Assembly (NCBI GenBank): GCA_023375675.1
Contig: JALQBC010000013.1
Location: forward strand, 434,001-498,000
Direction of reading: 5' to 3'
Source: Cytospora piceicola
Taxonomy: Eukaryota; Ascomycota; Sordariomycetes; Diaporthales; Cytosporaceae
Length of the DNA: 64,000 bases
Part shown: positions 9,638 through 20,531 of the stretch, piece after piece
Layout of the letters: each line of letters begins with the position of its first letter
Position numbering within the stretch: the first letter of the stretch is position 1
The notes under the pieces: generated by a model
The model's input: only the letters and a program-made list of their open reading frames with translations
What the model was told of the DNA's origin: nothing
Databases searched by the model: none
Translations under genes and position numbers: made by a program

Positions 9638-12418
9638 TCACCTCTTGAAGACGTGTTGGCCAAGCTTCTCAATCTCCTGCCCCTCCTGGGAATTCCGCCC
9701 TGCTGCCTCCAACAGAGCCTCCCACGATTCCTGATCCCTGAGCTTGACGGCCTCCTCCGCGGCCTTAACGCGCATGCCGCACTTCTCGTACATCGTGATG
9801 GCAGCACCAGGCTCGAGGCCGGCGCATTTGGGGATGAACAGCGACGCCAGACGGGGGTTGCCTGCCTGCAGCGTGAGGTTGTAGAATGGCTACGGGTGAT
9901 GATGTTAGTAAGTATCTTCCAAAGTGTCCAATAAATGTGAGCTGGGAGTCCTGAGCAGTTGACTTACCTCCCACCCGATAGGGCTCTTCCTTTGCTTTGA
10001 AATGTCCTCAATCTCATTCCAATCACGCTTGGCCACGAAAGCCCGCAGACGAATCCACCAGGCCACCTTCTCTGGGACCTTGAACTCGCTCTGTATCTTC
10101 TTGGCCCGCCCGTTGTACCCAAGTCTTATCAATTTGAACATAGTCTCGTTGACGCTCAGTCCCGTGAAGCTGTCCGTCAGATCCCGATCAAAGGCCTCCT
10201 GCATCCGCAGCAGCGTGGACGCCTCCTTCAGAGCACCGAGCTCGAATGCACTCTCCTTGCTGTTGTCACTCAATAATTTGGCCGCCAGCGCCAGCTTGTC
10301 CGAGGATGTCCGGCTGTCAGGCTGCGTAAGAGACTCCCGGACGAACACGGACGCGCCGTCTAGTCTCCGGTCATCTTGGTAGTATAGATCCTTGAGCAGC
10401 ATATTGTCGTGCTCGCGGAGCGCTGATGACTCGACCAGTGCTGTGGCCACAGGCCTGGAGTTGATGGTCCGGAAGAAGGCTGCCAGGGGCAACTTGCGGC
10501 GCAGTGTGTGTAGAACAAAGTCAACGAGGTCGGTGTCACCGCTCTCGATGGCTTTGTCGAGAGCCATCTCATCCTCTTCCATGCTGAGGAGGAGTGGCAC
10601 CTGGCGACCTGCCCGGGGTTCATGATTGAGCAGGTCTGTGGCTAGTCGCCCACGGCCCTCGTCGTAAGCGGCACGCGCAATGGCCTCGAAGGATATGCCC
10701 GGCTTGCCAGAGAGCTTGTCGACGATGAGGCGGCAGATGGTCTCGTCGTCTTCAGCACCGGCTCGCACCTTGGCGGAGGCCCAGTGTACATATATCTTGT
10801 CCGTAGGAAGGCGGAGATAACCAGCTATGCGGAGAGCAAGGAGATACTCATGCCTGTTGAGCAAACGATTGATAAGCCCCTCAGGGGTCAAACGCTGGAA
10901 CTGATCGTACGAGACTGGGATACCGATCTCGTAGTAACGGACCGCATTGAGGACTCGCAAAGTCTCGCACATATCGACGAAGTCATCGCTGTTGTAGATG
11001 TCCAGAACAGACTTTCCAAAGGAGGCGGCCTTGAGCAACTGCTTTTGCCAGTGGATGCTGAACTCCTGACCTGCGGCGTTAACGCAAGTGTCAACGGCCT
11101 CGACCAGGTGTGCGCGGATGAGTTGGATATTGTCATCTGCCTTGGGAGACTGGACCTCCAGCTGAGCAACAGCATCCACGAGGATGGAGGCAGAAGATTC
11201 TGTTCCGAATCTAAACACCTCGTCCGTAACGTCCGGCACCTTTTGTATAAAATCGCACACGTCGTTGGTGAGCACGCGGACACCGTCATTATCTTGAGTG
11301 ATGTGAACCCTGCCATCGTAGAAGAACTTTGCGGCAGCGCCTCCCGGCCCAACAACGTGGACCTCGTCCTCCCATGCGATGACGACGGCATCGTTGCCGC
11401 ACCATTGCACGTACTTTGGAGGGATCTTGGATTTGGAGGCATACTCTGTCAGGCGGTTCTGGAAGTCGCTCGTAATGACATGAACCCTTCCCGTCTCGGC
11501 ATAGAGGGCTGCAAATTTGCCGTTCGATGAAACACCGATGTGCGAGAAAGGCCCAAGATCCAGGAAACGATCTTCCACATCTGTGGCGTCAACAACGTAG
11601 ACGGTCTGCCCGATACTCAACAGCGCCTCGACAGAGCGCGACAGGGTAAAGGCAGGCGGTATGATTGTCCAAGAGTGTACCTCCCCTTCAGGAGGTGTTG
11701 CCAGGGACTTTGGCCTTGGCTCGTCATACGACGATACCGTCACTAGATGGTTGTTGGACAGCAAGGCCACCAGGCCTGTCTCGTAGAACTTGCAAGACTT
11801 GACTCCATGCTCCTCTGCTCCGTTACCCAGGGAGAACTGGGTGAAATCGCCCTGGAGATCATAGTAACACCGTACAACACCATCGTTGGTCACAACGAGA
11901 AGCTTCTCATCTTCTGACCATCCAAGCCCCTTGATAGTGCCATGTTCCCAGGGTATTTGTTTAATAAGCTTTCCGGCACAGCTGTATATGTCTATGCTAG
12001 GCTTTGATGATTTGCCTCCGCGATAAGCCAATATCTTGGACTCATCACGGTAGAGAGCTATATGAGATGATGTCAGCCTCCTCTGTCCGGTTCTGGGCTT
12101 GAGGTGGTGGAGAGGAGTAAACAGGGAGTAGTAGTAGTTCAACGTGTTGTAACATCACCATCACTTCCTCCCTGTTAATTTCGGAGGGAGAGGGGGGGGA
12201 GGGTAGCTCAAGATGAGAGCGGAGAGCATGAAAATGAGGATAGGAGTGAGAACAGGATTGAGGATAGACACACCTACAGCCCCGCCATATGGAGCCCCGG
12301 CAACAAAGTAATTGTCCAGGTCAAGATCCAGGTCAAATACGGCCGTATAGAGCTGTGTCTTGCGATAGAACCGGTCGCCAACCTTCTCCCAGCCAGCGGT
12401 GGGATGAGTCGAGTCCAT
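9638..12418 (-). CDS. VPS16: Vacuolar sorting protein Vps16 (HOPS/CORVET core)
   Basis: Three exons: 12418-12274, 12057-9968 and 9889-9638, giving 828 residues, the normal size. Exon 1 holds the conserved N-terminus with GDRFYRKTQLYTAVFD and NYFVAGAPYGGA. It is joined through GTGTGT...TATAG to ALYRDESK. The Vps16 N-terminal beta-propeller is followed by the alpha-solenoid C-terminal domain, ending after WEALLEAAGR. The last intron (9967-9890) has a perfect TACTAAC branch point. Vps16 binds Vps33 in the HOPS and CORVET tethers and is needed for fusion at endosomes and the vacuole, including autophagosome delivery. The gene is divergent from ATG16. An ORF read straight through the first intron would give a false N-terminus beginning near 12142. 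Confidence 0.95.
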
Positions 12419-13091
12419 CTTCCGTCTCTTATCACCGCATCATCCTTGATCTGAACCACCTTGCGTCGCGCACGGACTAACCCTTTGTGTTTGGGTGTCC
12501 CTAATCTTCCTCGCCTTCCTCGTCTCCTTCTTTCTCAAATCGGAGTTGTCGTCTAGAGAATCGTCTTTACAAAACTAGCGCTTTTCAAGGGGGAGTTGCA
12601 ACAGGAGGAGGAGATAGCAACAGCTTCAAGACGCCCCGGGACGCATCGCATGTGAGGGAACTAAGGTAGTCTAGTCTGTCTGTCAATCAAGCTCCAAGGT
12701 CGGTAGCACTGGTAGAGCTCCCCACAGCAGCTGCAGGTCAACCAATACTGACACGCAGAACACGCTTTTAGGGGCGCCCAACGGGAACCTTGGAAGGCTC
12801 TAGGGGACCCATCCTCGCTATCGATAACCATTGCCAGCATGCCAGCATGCCAGCATGCCAGCATGCCAGCATGCGCCTTCCGCCTTCCGCTTCCGCATGC
12901 AGCAGCTCCAGAATGTCCCCGCCGACATGGATGGATCGTCATCCGACGATGACTGGGAGGTCATCTCTACCTCATCATCTCTCTCGCCCAGACCCAAGCC
13001 CAAGCCCAAGCCCAAGGACAAAGAAGTCCAGATCGAGATAGCTACCACAGCTGGAACTTCCACCTCTCCCATAATAAAACCACCACCCATC
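12419..13091. promoter_or_regulatory. Shared promoter of VPS16 and ATG16
   Basis: The 673 bases between the divergent starts of VPS16 (12418, minus) and ATG16 (13092, plus). Its right third contains an octamer tandem repeat and stays open in the ATG16 frame (see the repeat entry and findings). No TATA box was identified with confidence. Confidence 0.5.
12833..12872 (+). repeat. Five tandem copies of GCCAGCAT
   Basis: Perfect 8-base direct repeat, five units, upstream of ATG16. Each unit contains an ATG, and three units (24 bases) restore the reading frame, so the array cycles through all three frames. Immediately downstream is CTTCCGCCTTCCG, a shorter imperfect duplication. Confidence 0.9.
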
Positions 13092-13846
13092 ATGCCCGGC
13101 TGGAAGGACGAGTACCTCTCTTCATTATTAGAAGCCGAGAAGAACAACCCGGTCAACCAAGGTCTCGTCGAGGCTTGTGAGTCTCCAAAACCTTCCCTCC
13201 CTTGCATACCTAGGTAGCCTAGGTGATCGATCGGTCCCCTCCGCCCACCACCAACACTTAAAAGCTAAACAACCACCTTCCCTCCCTAGTTTCCCAACTC
13301 AACGACCGGATCGCATCACTAGAAGCAGAAAAAGCCCACTGGCAATCCACCTCCTCCTCCTCCGCCTCCAACCCACCCCCCTCGCCAACACGGCGGCCAA
13401 CATCCACCACCACCTCCTCAGAAGCACCACCACCACCACCCCCCTCGTCGAGCCCCAGCGACCCCCACCACGCCCGCCTGCGCACCGACCTGGCCGAGGC
13501 CCTCCGGCAGAACTCGTCCCTGGAGGCGCGCCTGCGCCGGGCCACGGCGGAGCGCGACGCCCTCCTCGCCGGCGGCAGGGCGCAGTCCCGCGCCGCCCGC
13601 GAGCTGGCCTCGGAGCGGGACGCGCTGCGCACCCGCGTGCGCGACCAGGCCGAGGAGCTGCGGGGCAAGAAGCAGATGCTGGAGCAGGTGCAGGACGAGG
13701 TCCTCGCCCTCGACATGCAGCTCAACGTCGCCGAGCAGCAGAAGGCCCGCATCGCCGCCGAGAACAAGCAGCTCATCGAGCGGTGGATGAGGAGGGCGCG
13801 GCAGGAGGCCGACGACATGAACGCTGCCAACGAGAGGCGGGATTGA
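13092..13846 (+). CDS. ATG16: Autophagy protein Atg16
   Basis: Two exons, 13092-13176 and 13290-13846, giving 213 residues from the ATG at 13092. The start context has A at -3, and the length fits fungal Atg16. The N-terminus (WKDEYLSSLLEAE...NPVNQGLVEA) is the Atg5-binding helix. The intron (GTGAGT, AGCTAAAC, CTAG) joins it to SQLNDRIASLEAEK. A Ser/Pro-rich linker follows, then a long coiled coil ending in the Atg16 signature NVAEQQKARIAAENKQL and ERWM. Atg16 dimerises and, with Atg12-Atg5, directs Atg8 lipidation to the phagophore. The same frame is open upstream to in-frame ATGs at 12927, 12897 and 12855, which would add up to 79 residues. Whether these are translated is not decidable here. 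Confidence 0.87.
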
Positions 13847-14336
13847 AACGGGGTGGCCTGGTGAGGCTTGAGATCTGATCTGGGTAGGAGATTTTTGTCT
13901 CTTCAGAAAACCTGATTACCCCTGGGGCGGAGCGACTGGCTATAATGGGCAACGAACATGGGTCATGCTGTGGACGGACTTTACACAGTGACTGAGCGGT
14001 TCGGAGTAGAGAAGGCTCTCTTATTGGTATAACAGCCTCCTCACCCTCTCCTCTACAACATGCTATACCCACACCACAAAAGCTGTATGACCAGGTGCGT
14101 ATAAACCAATCCGCTGCTTCTGTGCATTTTCTATCTTTCTATTCCAACACGCTGCCTCTCCAATGCGATGCTCCCTATGCGCATGCCAGGGGGGTATAAA
14201 TACGCAAAACACAGGCCCATCCTTCTGTCCTTCTTATGTCCAATCCACAACAATTATACTGCGTCAGTATCATCTGCCGAAGAAGCTAACGCCTCGCCCT
14301 TTTTCGATACAGACCGCTCCTGGTCTCGCCGATGCC
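13847..14336. other. Convergent 3' flanks of ATG16 and DOT1
   Basis: A 490-base gap between two convergent genes, presumably both 3' UTRs. No further gene seen. Confidence 0.45.
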
Positions 14337-15988
14337 CTATTTCTTGGTCGAGATGAAATAATCCCCCTGGGAGTCTGTCCAGCTCACACCCTTCACGGGC
14401 CAGCGGTGATCATAATCCACGTCGAGGATCTGCGTCGCGATGTCGTTCGAGTGGTACGCCGACGAGCTGACAAAGTTCTTGAGCGATACGATCTTGCAGC
14501 CCTTCTTCAGGTCCAGGAACATTATCTTCAGCGTGTCGTTGAGCTGCGGCGTAAACGCGAAATTGTTGGCAAGCACCACGTCTGCCCGCTGCAGCGCGCG
14601 TTTGATGTCTTCGTTCTTGGTGAAGTCGTCCTGGATCATCCGGACCTTGCCCGGCTGGATCCCCCAGAGTTTGCACCGGGCCCTGAACTCGGCATGCTGG
14701 TCCTTAGCCAGCTTCGCAGGGCCGTCCATCATCTCGCAGCCCCAGCTCTCGCACCCGATCTCCAGCGCTGCCTGGAGCACGACGTTTCCGACGCCCGACC
14801 CGAGGTCAACGAAGACCTGGCCCGATGTCATCTGCAGCTCTTTGGAGAGCGCCTGGCGGACGAAGACCTTGTCCAGCTCGCCGTAGACGTTGTCGGTGCC
14901 GTTGTCATATTTCTTAAGAATGTCAATCTTAGGCGTGACCACGCGATCGTATACTTGAGTGAGGATGAGGTCGGTGATATGGTTGGAAAGCTCGTGTTGC
15001 TTCTCGATGTTGGCGACAATGGCGCCGGATTTGACGAGGTGAAGCACCGCGGTGTTGTATTTGTCCACGGCGGCCTTGAACCCTGCGAGGTTTAGGATAC
15101 GGTCGTTCGAATTTCGTTCCAGTTGTCGAATAATATCTTTGAATCCGTGTTCTTCAGCCTGCTCGGGTGTAAGGAACGTGTCCTGGACGTTCTGCACGAC
15201 TCGCTTGATGTCCTTTACCACATCGAGTTTGTCTCTGCCATGTGCCAATATAAATCTAATTTCACAACGTCAGTACTCGAGTAGGCCCAGTAGCAGCCCC
15301 AGCGACAGCCATGCCGCGGCAAGGAAGGGAAGAAGAAGAAGAAGACAGAAACGCACCGTTCCCTAGTCCAGGAGCCCGGGTATTGCAGTTCCACCACGAG
15401 CTCCTCGGGCCTGGCGTCCGGGAAGAAGGGCTTGTCGCCCTGCTCGAGCGAGACGATCTCGGCGGCGTGTATGATCCTCGCCATCCTGCCGCCGGACTCC
15501 TTGTACCCGCCGGCGGCGAGGTCCGCGAGCGCGGCGTGCACGAGGTTGCGGTTCGGGTCCTTGCGGGTGGACTGCCTGCGGCGCTTCAGGCGGCTCTCCC
15601 AGTCGTCGTCGTCGTCCTCGGCGCTGTCGCCGTCCGACTCGAAGGTGACGCGGTCGCTGTCGGTGGCCGGGGAGCGTATGCGCTTGCGACCGCCGGCGGC
15701 GGCGGCGGCGGGCGGCGCGAGGTGCCGGGCGTGCCCGTTCTGGCCGCGCTCGTCCGACGACGTGAGCGGGCTGTTGCTCGCCCGCAGGCGGCCGTCGGCC
15801 GACCTCTTTGCGCCCTTCGCGGCGGCAGAGGCCCCGGACCTCGGGGGGGCGGGGCGGGGTGAGCTCGTGCTGGTGGCGCGCGACCCGTTGAGTGGCGTGC
15901 TTGGTTTCTTGGGCACTTCGACGCTGACTGTGCGGATCTTGGGCTTTTGCAGTGTTTTGGATGTGAACTTGGGTTGTTTGGAAAACAT
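14337..15988 (-). CDS. DOT1: Histone H3-K79 methyltransferase Dot1
   Basis: Two exons, 15988-15357 and 15255-14337, giving 516 residues. Exon 1 encodes a basic Ser/Ala/Pro-rich tail, an acidic patch (SAEDDDDDWE) and the start of the catalytic fold. The intron (GTGCGT...ATTAG) joins TRER to FILAHGRDKLDVV. Exon 2 carries the Dot1 methyltransferase core: the S-adenosylmethionine loop VDLGSGVGNVVLQ, the acidic GCEMMD segment and the NNFAFTP loop. The protein methylates lysine 79 in the globular part of histone H3 on nucleosomes, with roles in silencing and DNA damage response. The basic tail is expected to contact nucleosomal DNA. The frame also runs on from about 15248 inside exon 2, but starting there would lose part of the fold. 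Confidence 0.95.
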
Positions 15989-16400
15989 CTTGGGGCTGAG
16001 GCAGGACTCTTTAGGTAGCCACGGGGTGGGCAGCGCTGGGAGGGAAGGAGAGAGGGGGAGGAGGGGGGGGGGGCAAAAAGGCGTGAGACGTCACGGATCG
16101 CGGTTCTACTGCTTAATCATGCGGAACTAGAGACGTGATTGCCTATATTGTCCGTGTGTAAGCTAGTGAGAGGTGCAAGAGAGATGGATGCAGTGAGTGC
16201 AGCAATAAGAAGAAGCAATAAAATGCTGTAACAATATGCGACAAGCGAAAAAGTGAGAAGGTTGCGTACAGCGCAAAGGCAAGCCAAAAGAGAAAGTCGC
16301 CAAAGAATGGAGTGGTGGTGTGAAAAGGCAGAACTTGCGAGTATGACAGTGACAGTGTGAAGAGCACAAGTGCTTAGAAGTGAAAGAGAACGTCGGGGGT

Positions 16401-16435
16401 CGGGATGCGGGATGCGGGATGCAGGATGCGGGATC
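16401..16435 (+). repeat. Tandem heptamer CGGGATG, five units
   Basis: Five consecutive 7-base units: three exact, the fourth CAGGATG, the fifth CGGGATC. Non-coding. Confidence 0.85.
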
Positions 16436-16460
16436 GTAAAATCGTTTGACGGGGCAAATT

Positions 16461-16496
16461 GTTCAGCATGTTCAGCATGTTCAGCGTGTTCAGCAG
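16461..16496 (+). repeat. Tandem nonamer GTTCAGCAT, four units
   Basis: Four consecutive 9-base units: two exact, then GTTCAGCGT and GTTCAGCAG. It lies 25 bases after the heptamer array. Confidence 0.85.
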
Positions 16497-16908
16497 GGCC
16501 TGTAGGTACCTTCTCACTGGCCGGAGGGGTGCTCTGCCTTGCTGCAGGGTCTTTTTTTCTAGGCCGCCCGCCAGCCCGCCCGCCTGCAGCTCCGACCAAG
16601 TCCCAACCCCTCGGATCGTCTGTGCGGGTCCTTTTTACAATCTGCAACGTGCATTACACAGACCAATCAGACGTTTCAGTCTTCTTTAGTCAGCGTGTTC
16701 CTTGTCGTTCTAGAAGATCATACCCGAAACCCATTGTCAAACAACAGGAGACTACCTACTTAAGTACCTACTTAGGTAGACAGTAGCAGATATAGTGTTA
16801 CGTCTGATGTACGAGAGTTGACTCACTTTTCAAACCATAGGCGGACCAACCAGCGATAACGCGATTAACGGGAAAAAAAAACACAAACGGTGGAATAGTA
16901 TTTGACAT

Positions 16909-18430
16909 CTATACCCTTGTGGTCTCTTCCGTTATCGACCACTTCGTCTCGATCGTTATGGCCTGCGCATTGCACGGCAGTCTTCTTTGTGACTCGCTGT
17001 CCGACATGTCATCATCGCCGCAGTCGTTATTTATCTGCGACCTCGGTTCGCCTCGGCCCACCGTCGCAGTGAAGTGGATGTGGTTCTGCCCGTAGATCGT
17101 CTCCAGCGGCAACCCACTGGTGAGGTCCTCCACCAAGAAGGCATGCCTTCTCGACGCCGACGAGCCCCTGATTCTCGACACGTACTCGTCCTCTCCGTCC
17201 CCACCAAACTTGCGGTTCTTCCAGTATGCGTATAGGGGGATGAGCATGGGCAGGCTGTTGCAGAGGATGCTCAGAAGCACTTCTAGATTTGACAAAAAGG
17301 CCGCCAAGTCTATGGCGCGGGCAAGATCGTTTGGCTCGACGATCTTGATGAGGGCAGAGATCCTGACGGCGGATACAACAGTGACTCTGTTCTGGCGTTA
17401 GCTTACACGAACGGCATGGCTTGTGCCCACCGCTTCCCGGAGAATATACTCACATAAGACTCAGTAGGAACACCCCGGACAACCCCAAGCGGGTCGACAC
17501 GCTGACCTTGGTCAATGTCCAGATGGTGTAAAGTGGGACCAGCATGATGATGATGTTGGTGATGCAGTTGAAGAGGCCCATACTATGATCAAACACGGAG
17601 GGTCAGCAAACTCCTCTTTTGAACATCATTGACAAGTAGGCCAGCCCGTCGAGATCTTGATCCCAAGAGCTCTCTCGGCGAGCTCTCGAAACTGGAATAC
17701 TGAGGGTCTAAAATGATCAAGAAGCAAGGAACTCGGAAGAAAAAAAATTGCCGCTGGGAATACATACGAGATGAAGCTTGCTTCCTGCTCGGGGCAAAAT
17801 TCCGGATAGAAGTAAACCCAAACACCGTCCACAAAATGACACACCAGGATCGTTTGTAGTAGGTTCCCAATGCCCCAGATGACAACAAATCCCATGGTCA
17901 ACTTAGTCGCCAGGCGCATGGCCCTGGTAGTGAAGACTCGGAAATAAAAGGACAGGACGCTAAGCTTCGCTGTCAAGGTGGTCGTGGCGAAGAGGACTTG
18001 GAATGGGAAGAGAAGCTGTAGCCATTCCGTTCTCGTTAGCAAGGCACAGGGCGTACTCCAAAGACCTGTTCGTTTCAGCTTACCGAGTAAATATAATCCC
18101 AGTTAGCAGCAGCCTCAGACAGGCTGTAGCCAACTCCTGTTGGGGCCCCTGCGGAACACGGATGGTTAGCAAGCCATCCACTCGAACTCAAGCCCGAACC
18201 ACCCAAATGTTTGGAGACTTACATAGTCCTTGCAATACTATCATTCCAACCGCCTGAGGAACGGACAGCAACGTCAAATAGTCGTCCCATCCCAACTTCG
18301 TCCCAGCAACTTTTCGGGATATAATACGGAGTCCCACCACTGATATGGTGACGAGTAGTATAACAATGTTGACTATCAGGTGCGCCTCAACCACGGCCGG
18401 GATTGGTAGTGGATTATAAGAAACCATCAT
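16909..18430 (-). CDS. SAT4/PTH11-type seven-helix integral membrane protein
   Basis: Five exons: 18430-18223, 18148-18084, 18015-17768, 17582-17454 and 17386-16909, giving 375 residues with frame kept at every junction. The product shows the fungal rhodopsin-like (SAT4, DUF3328-unrelated) layout. Helix 1 is followed by the KLGWDDYLTLLS block; then come the KLSVLSFYFRVF segment, an extracellular loop with FCPEQEASFISMG, further helices, and a hydrophilic C-terminal tail of about 120 residues. Relatives include Pth11-type receptors thought to sense surface or chemical cues; the ligand here is unknown. The ATG at 18430 was chosen as the first in-frame ATG in the exon. The frame is open further upstream without an ATG, so an extra 5' exon is possible (see findings). 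Confidence 0.82.
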
Positions 18431-20243
18431 CTGCTGGTATTCGTCGTCATTCGGTATGCGCAGAAAGCCTGCGCGTTCGACCAGGTAAGGCTGACTGTAG
18501 GGGGTGTCAGGTGTCAAAAATGCCGTGATGGCCAGGTAGTATCGAAGATCGGCACCTGTCTGGTTCGGGATGAAAGTGATGGCTCAGAAAAACACCTTCG
18601 GCCGGGAACGACGTTTACTTAGACCATTGCCTTCGCACCGACTCTGCCTCGTATAGTTGTCCGGGCCGACACTCAAATTCAGATTGACCCCTGGCGACAC
18701 ATTGTTAGGATCCTTTGCAAGCCCTCCTAATGGCGCCACTTGTTGTGCCCAGAACATTACAATGTAGGATTTAATAGTCATGTCAGTGTGCTCAAAGAGG
18801 TAGAATGCGAGGATCCGCCCTGTACAGATCCCAGTTTCCGGCCCCGCAGCCCCATCGCATCTGCTGAGCGGAGCTTGGTGTCAGGGGCTTGCAGCACAAT
18901 GGCGTCCCAGCACAATGGTCATCTGTGACATCTATCGAGGGAATTCCTCGTGGAGTTCCAGATGCTGGAGTCCAGGCTTGATGGGACCAAGATGCCATTG
19001 GGTAAACGCCGCTGATGAGAGTGGATAGTGAGGGGCCGTGCACGACGCTTGATATCAGAAACAGCTCGTTGGGCGCATATCTTCTCTTGGCAGGACTTGG
19101 TGAAGGAGAGAGGCACCACGAGGCACGTGAGAGGCGTTCTGATCTTCATCAAGATCCCAGGCTGTCCCAGGGTTGACTGCCAGGCTGCCTGCTGTGAAAC
19201 TTTTTCACGATCGACGGCGCATTACAGGTGTCCAATTTGCCTCGTCGCTTTCTCCGCAGCCCGGCCGTTTGCATCGCGACCGAATGCGATCATAAACACC
19301 GTACCTGCAACGACCAACCTCCAGGCCTCTTGCACGCGATACCCTCACGTGATCCATCAGCGTTGAGTTTTGTGAAAACCTTATTCTTGGCTTGGGAGGG
19401 TTGCGGCCCAAGGATGGAGACTTTCCACGTTTTACCTCCATCTTCGCCACGCTTGCGAGATTCTCAATTGTTGATAGATCCACTCCGTGATGATACTAGT
19501 ATCAAACGGGAGCATCCGCCCAAGGACAATAGACTTCAATAGCCTATGGGTGAACACGGCGGGCTTCTTTGTTTGGGCTGGCAGACTCGATGGACCTGGA
19601 CTTCGGAGTGTCTACGATCGATCGGTTAGCTTTCTGAGAACCGAACTTGCAGAACCTCGGCCCCGAGTCATTTACTGCCAGCTGCCAAGAGAATGACGGG
19701 GACCTGGTGATCACTTGCTACTGCAGCAACCAGCATGGCGAAGCTGAATGGTAGCTGAGTGGACAACAGTCTCCTGGCACTGTTGCCTTGCTTTCCTCAT
19801 GCTCGCCAACGAGGATTGGACAACGCAAGTAACAGTGCTGACGTGCAGCGCCGGCGGGTGGAATCTGGCTGGAGGGGTCCCGGATTGATGTGTGTAAAAC
19901 GAGGAACTGTCGGATTGTATTTCAGGGCACTGGAACTAAAGTCCCATCATCCCATGTGGTTTCTTTTTCCCTGTGTCATGTTCTTCGCCTGTGTCCCCCT
20001 TTTACCGTGAGACCCTCCCTACCTCTCGGATGCCCATTCCCCGTCATCCAGGTCCCCATATCGGTAGCCTCGGTATGTGGATGAACGGGCCCTGATTTCT
20101 CATGTGTGTGTCCTCTTATAGATCCTCAATCTCTAGCAACGCGTCCCAGCCTGGAAATTATGCCTTTCCTTGCGCCCTTGTGGAGCAGTGTCGAATGTGG
20201 TAGCCTGTTCCTTCTTCCAGAGTAACAAAAGAATGGGTGTACA
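18431..20243. other. Intergenic, no confident gene
   Basis: About 1.8 kb upstream of the SAT4-type gene. Short frames on both strands lack motifs and splice logic. A frame at 18781-18584 (minus) beginning at an ATG could be a 5' exon of the SAT4-type gene. Otherwise nothing supported. Confidence 0.4.
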
Positions 20244-20531
20244 TCAGACGGGCTTTTCATTGTCCTTATCCTTTTTCGACTTGGCAATCGTCGTTATAAT
20301 AGACTGATGACTCTGGATCAACGCTGCAACGGCCGTTTTTAGGTTCTCCGCTTGCTCCTGGATCTCAGGGTCGTCCACTATGGCAGCGGCACTGGATTCG
20401 CTGGGGATGACTCTAGCCAGAGCGAAGTAGAGTTTCTTGTCGATGAGCTTGTCGATATCATCCATGACTTCTTTCTCCCGAGCCTCTATGAGAGCCGGTG
20501 TCAAGCCCTGGTCGCCCGATTTGAAAGACAT
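20244..20531 (-). CDS. Small conserved-looking acidic/basic helical protein
   Basis: Intronless frame of 95 residues from the ATG at 20531. The composition looks coding: a charged predicted helix (LIEAREKEVMDDIDKLIDKK), a hydrophobic-helical middle, and a Lys/Asp-rich tail ending in NEKPV. There is no signal peptide or membrane segment. The frame continues open upstream to about 20672, but that part is less charged and the ATG at 20531 begins the better-behaved sequence. I do not recognise the family, and no partner gene is adjacent. Confidence 0.45.
   Translation of the reverse strand: MSFKSGDQGLTPALIEAREKEVMDDIDKLIDKKLYFALARVIPSESSAAAIVDDPEIQEQAENLKTAVAALIQSHQSIITTIAKSKKDKDNEKPV

Larger units (their letters stand above)
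15989..16908. other. Intergenic with tandem repeats (DOT1 promoter side)
   Basis: A 920-base gap holding the promoter of DOT1 and the 3' flank of the SAT4-type gene. It contains a G run (about 16061-16072), two short tandem arrays and one TACTTAAGTA/TACCTACTTAGGTA type motif at 16752-16782. An open frame of about 176 codons on the minus strand (16647-16117) crosses both arrays and has low-complexity content, so I do not call it a gene. Confidence 0.45.

Noticed and set aside
9905..12142. VPS16 starting at 12142 with an MNYYYSLF N-terminus
   Set aside because: That segment is intron 1 read through. The true N-terminus is in exon 1 (12418-12274), which carries the conserved GDRFYRK block.
13177..13878. 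A 233-codon plus-strand frame overlapping ATG16
   Set aside because: It is an out-of-frame shadow of ATG16 exon 2. Its Arg/Pro/Ala composition comes from reading GC-rich codons in the wrong frame.
16117..16647. 176-codon minus-strand frame upstream of DOT1
   Set aside because: It is built on the two tandem arrays and low-complexity hydrophobic runs, has no motif, and overlaps a promoter region.
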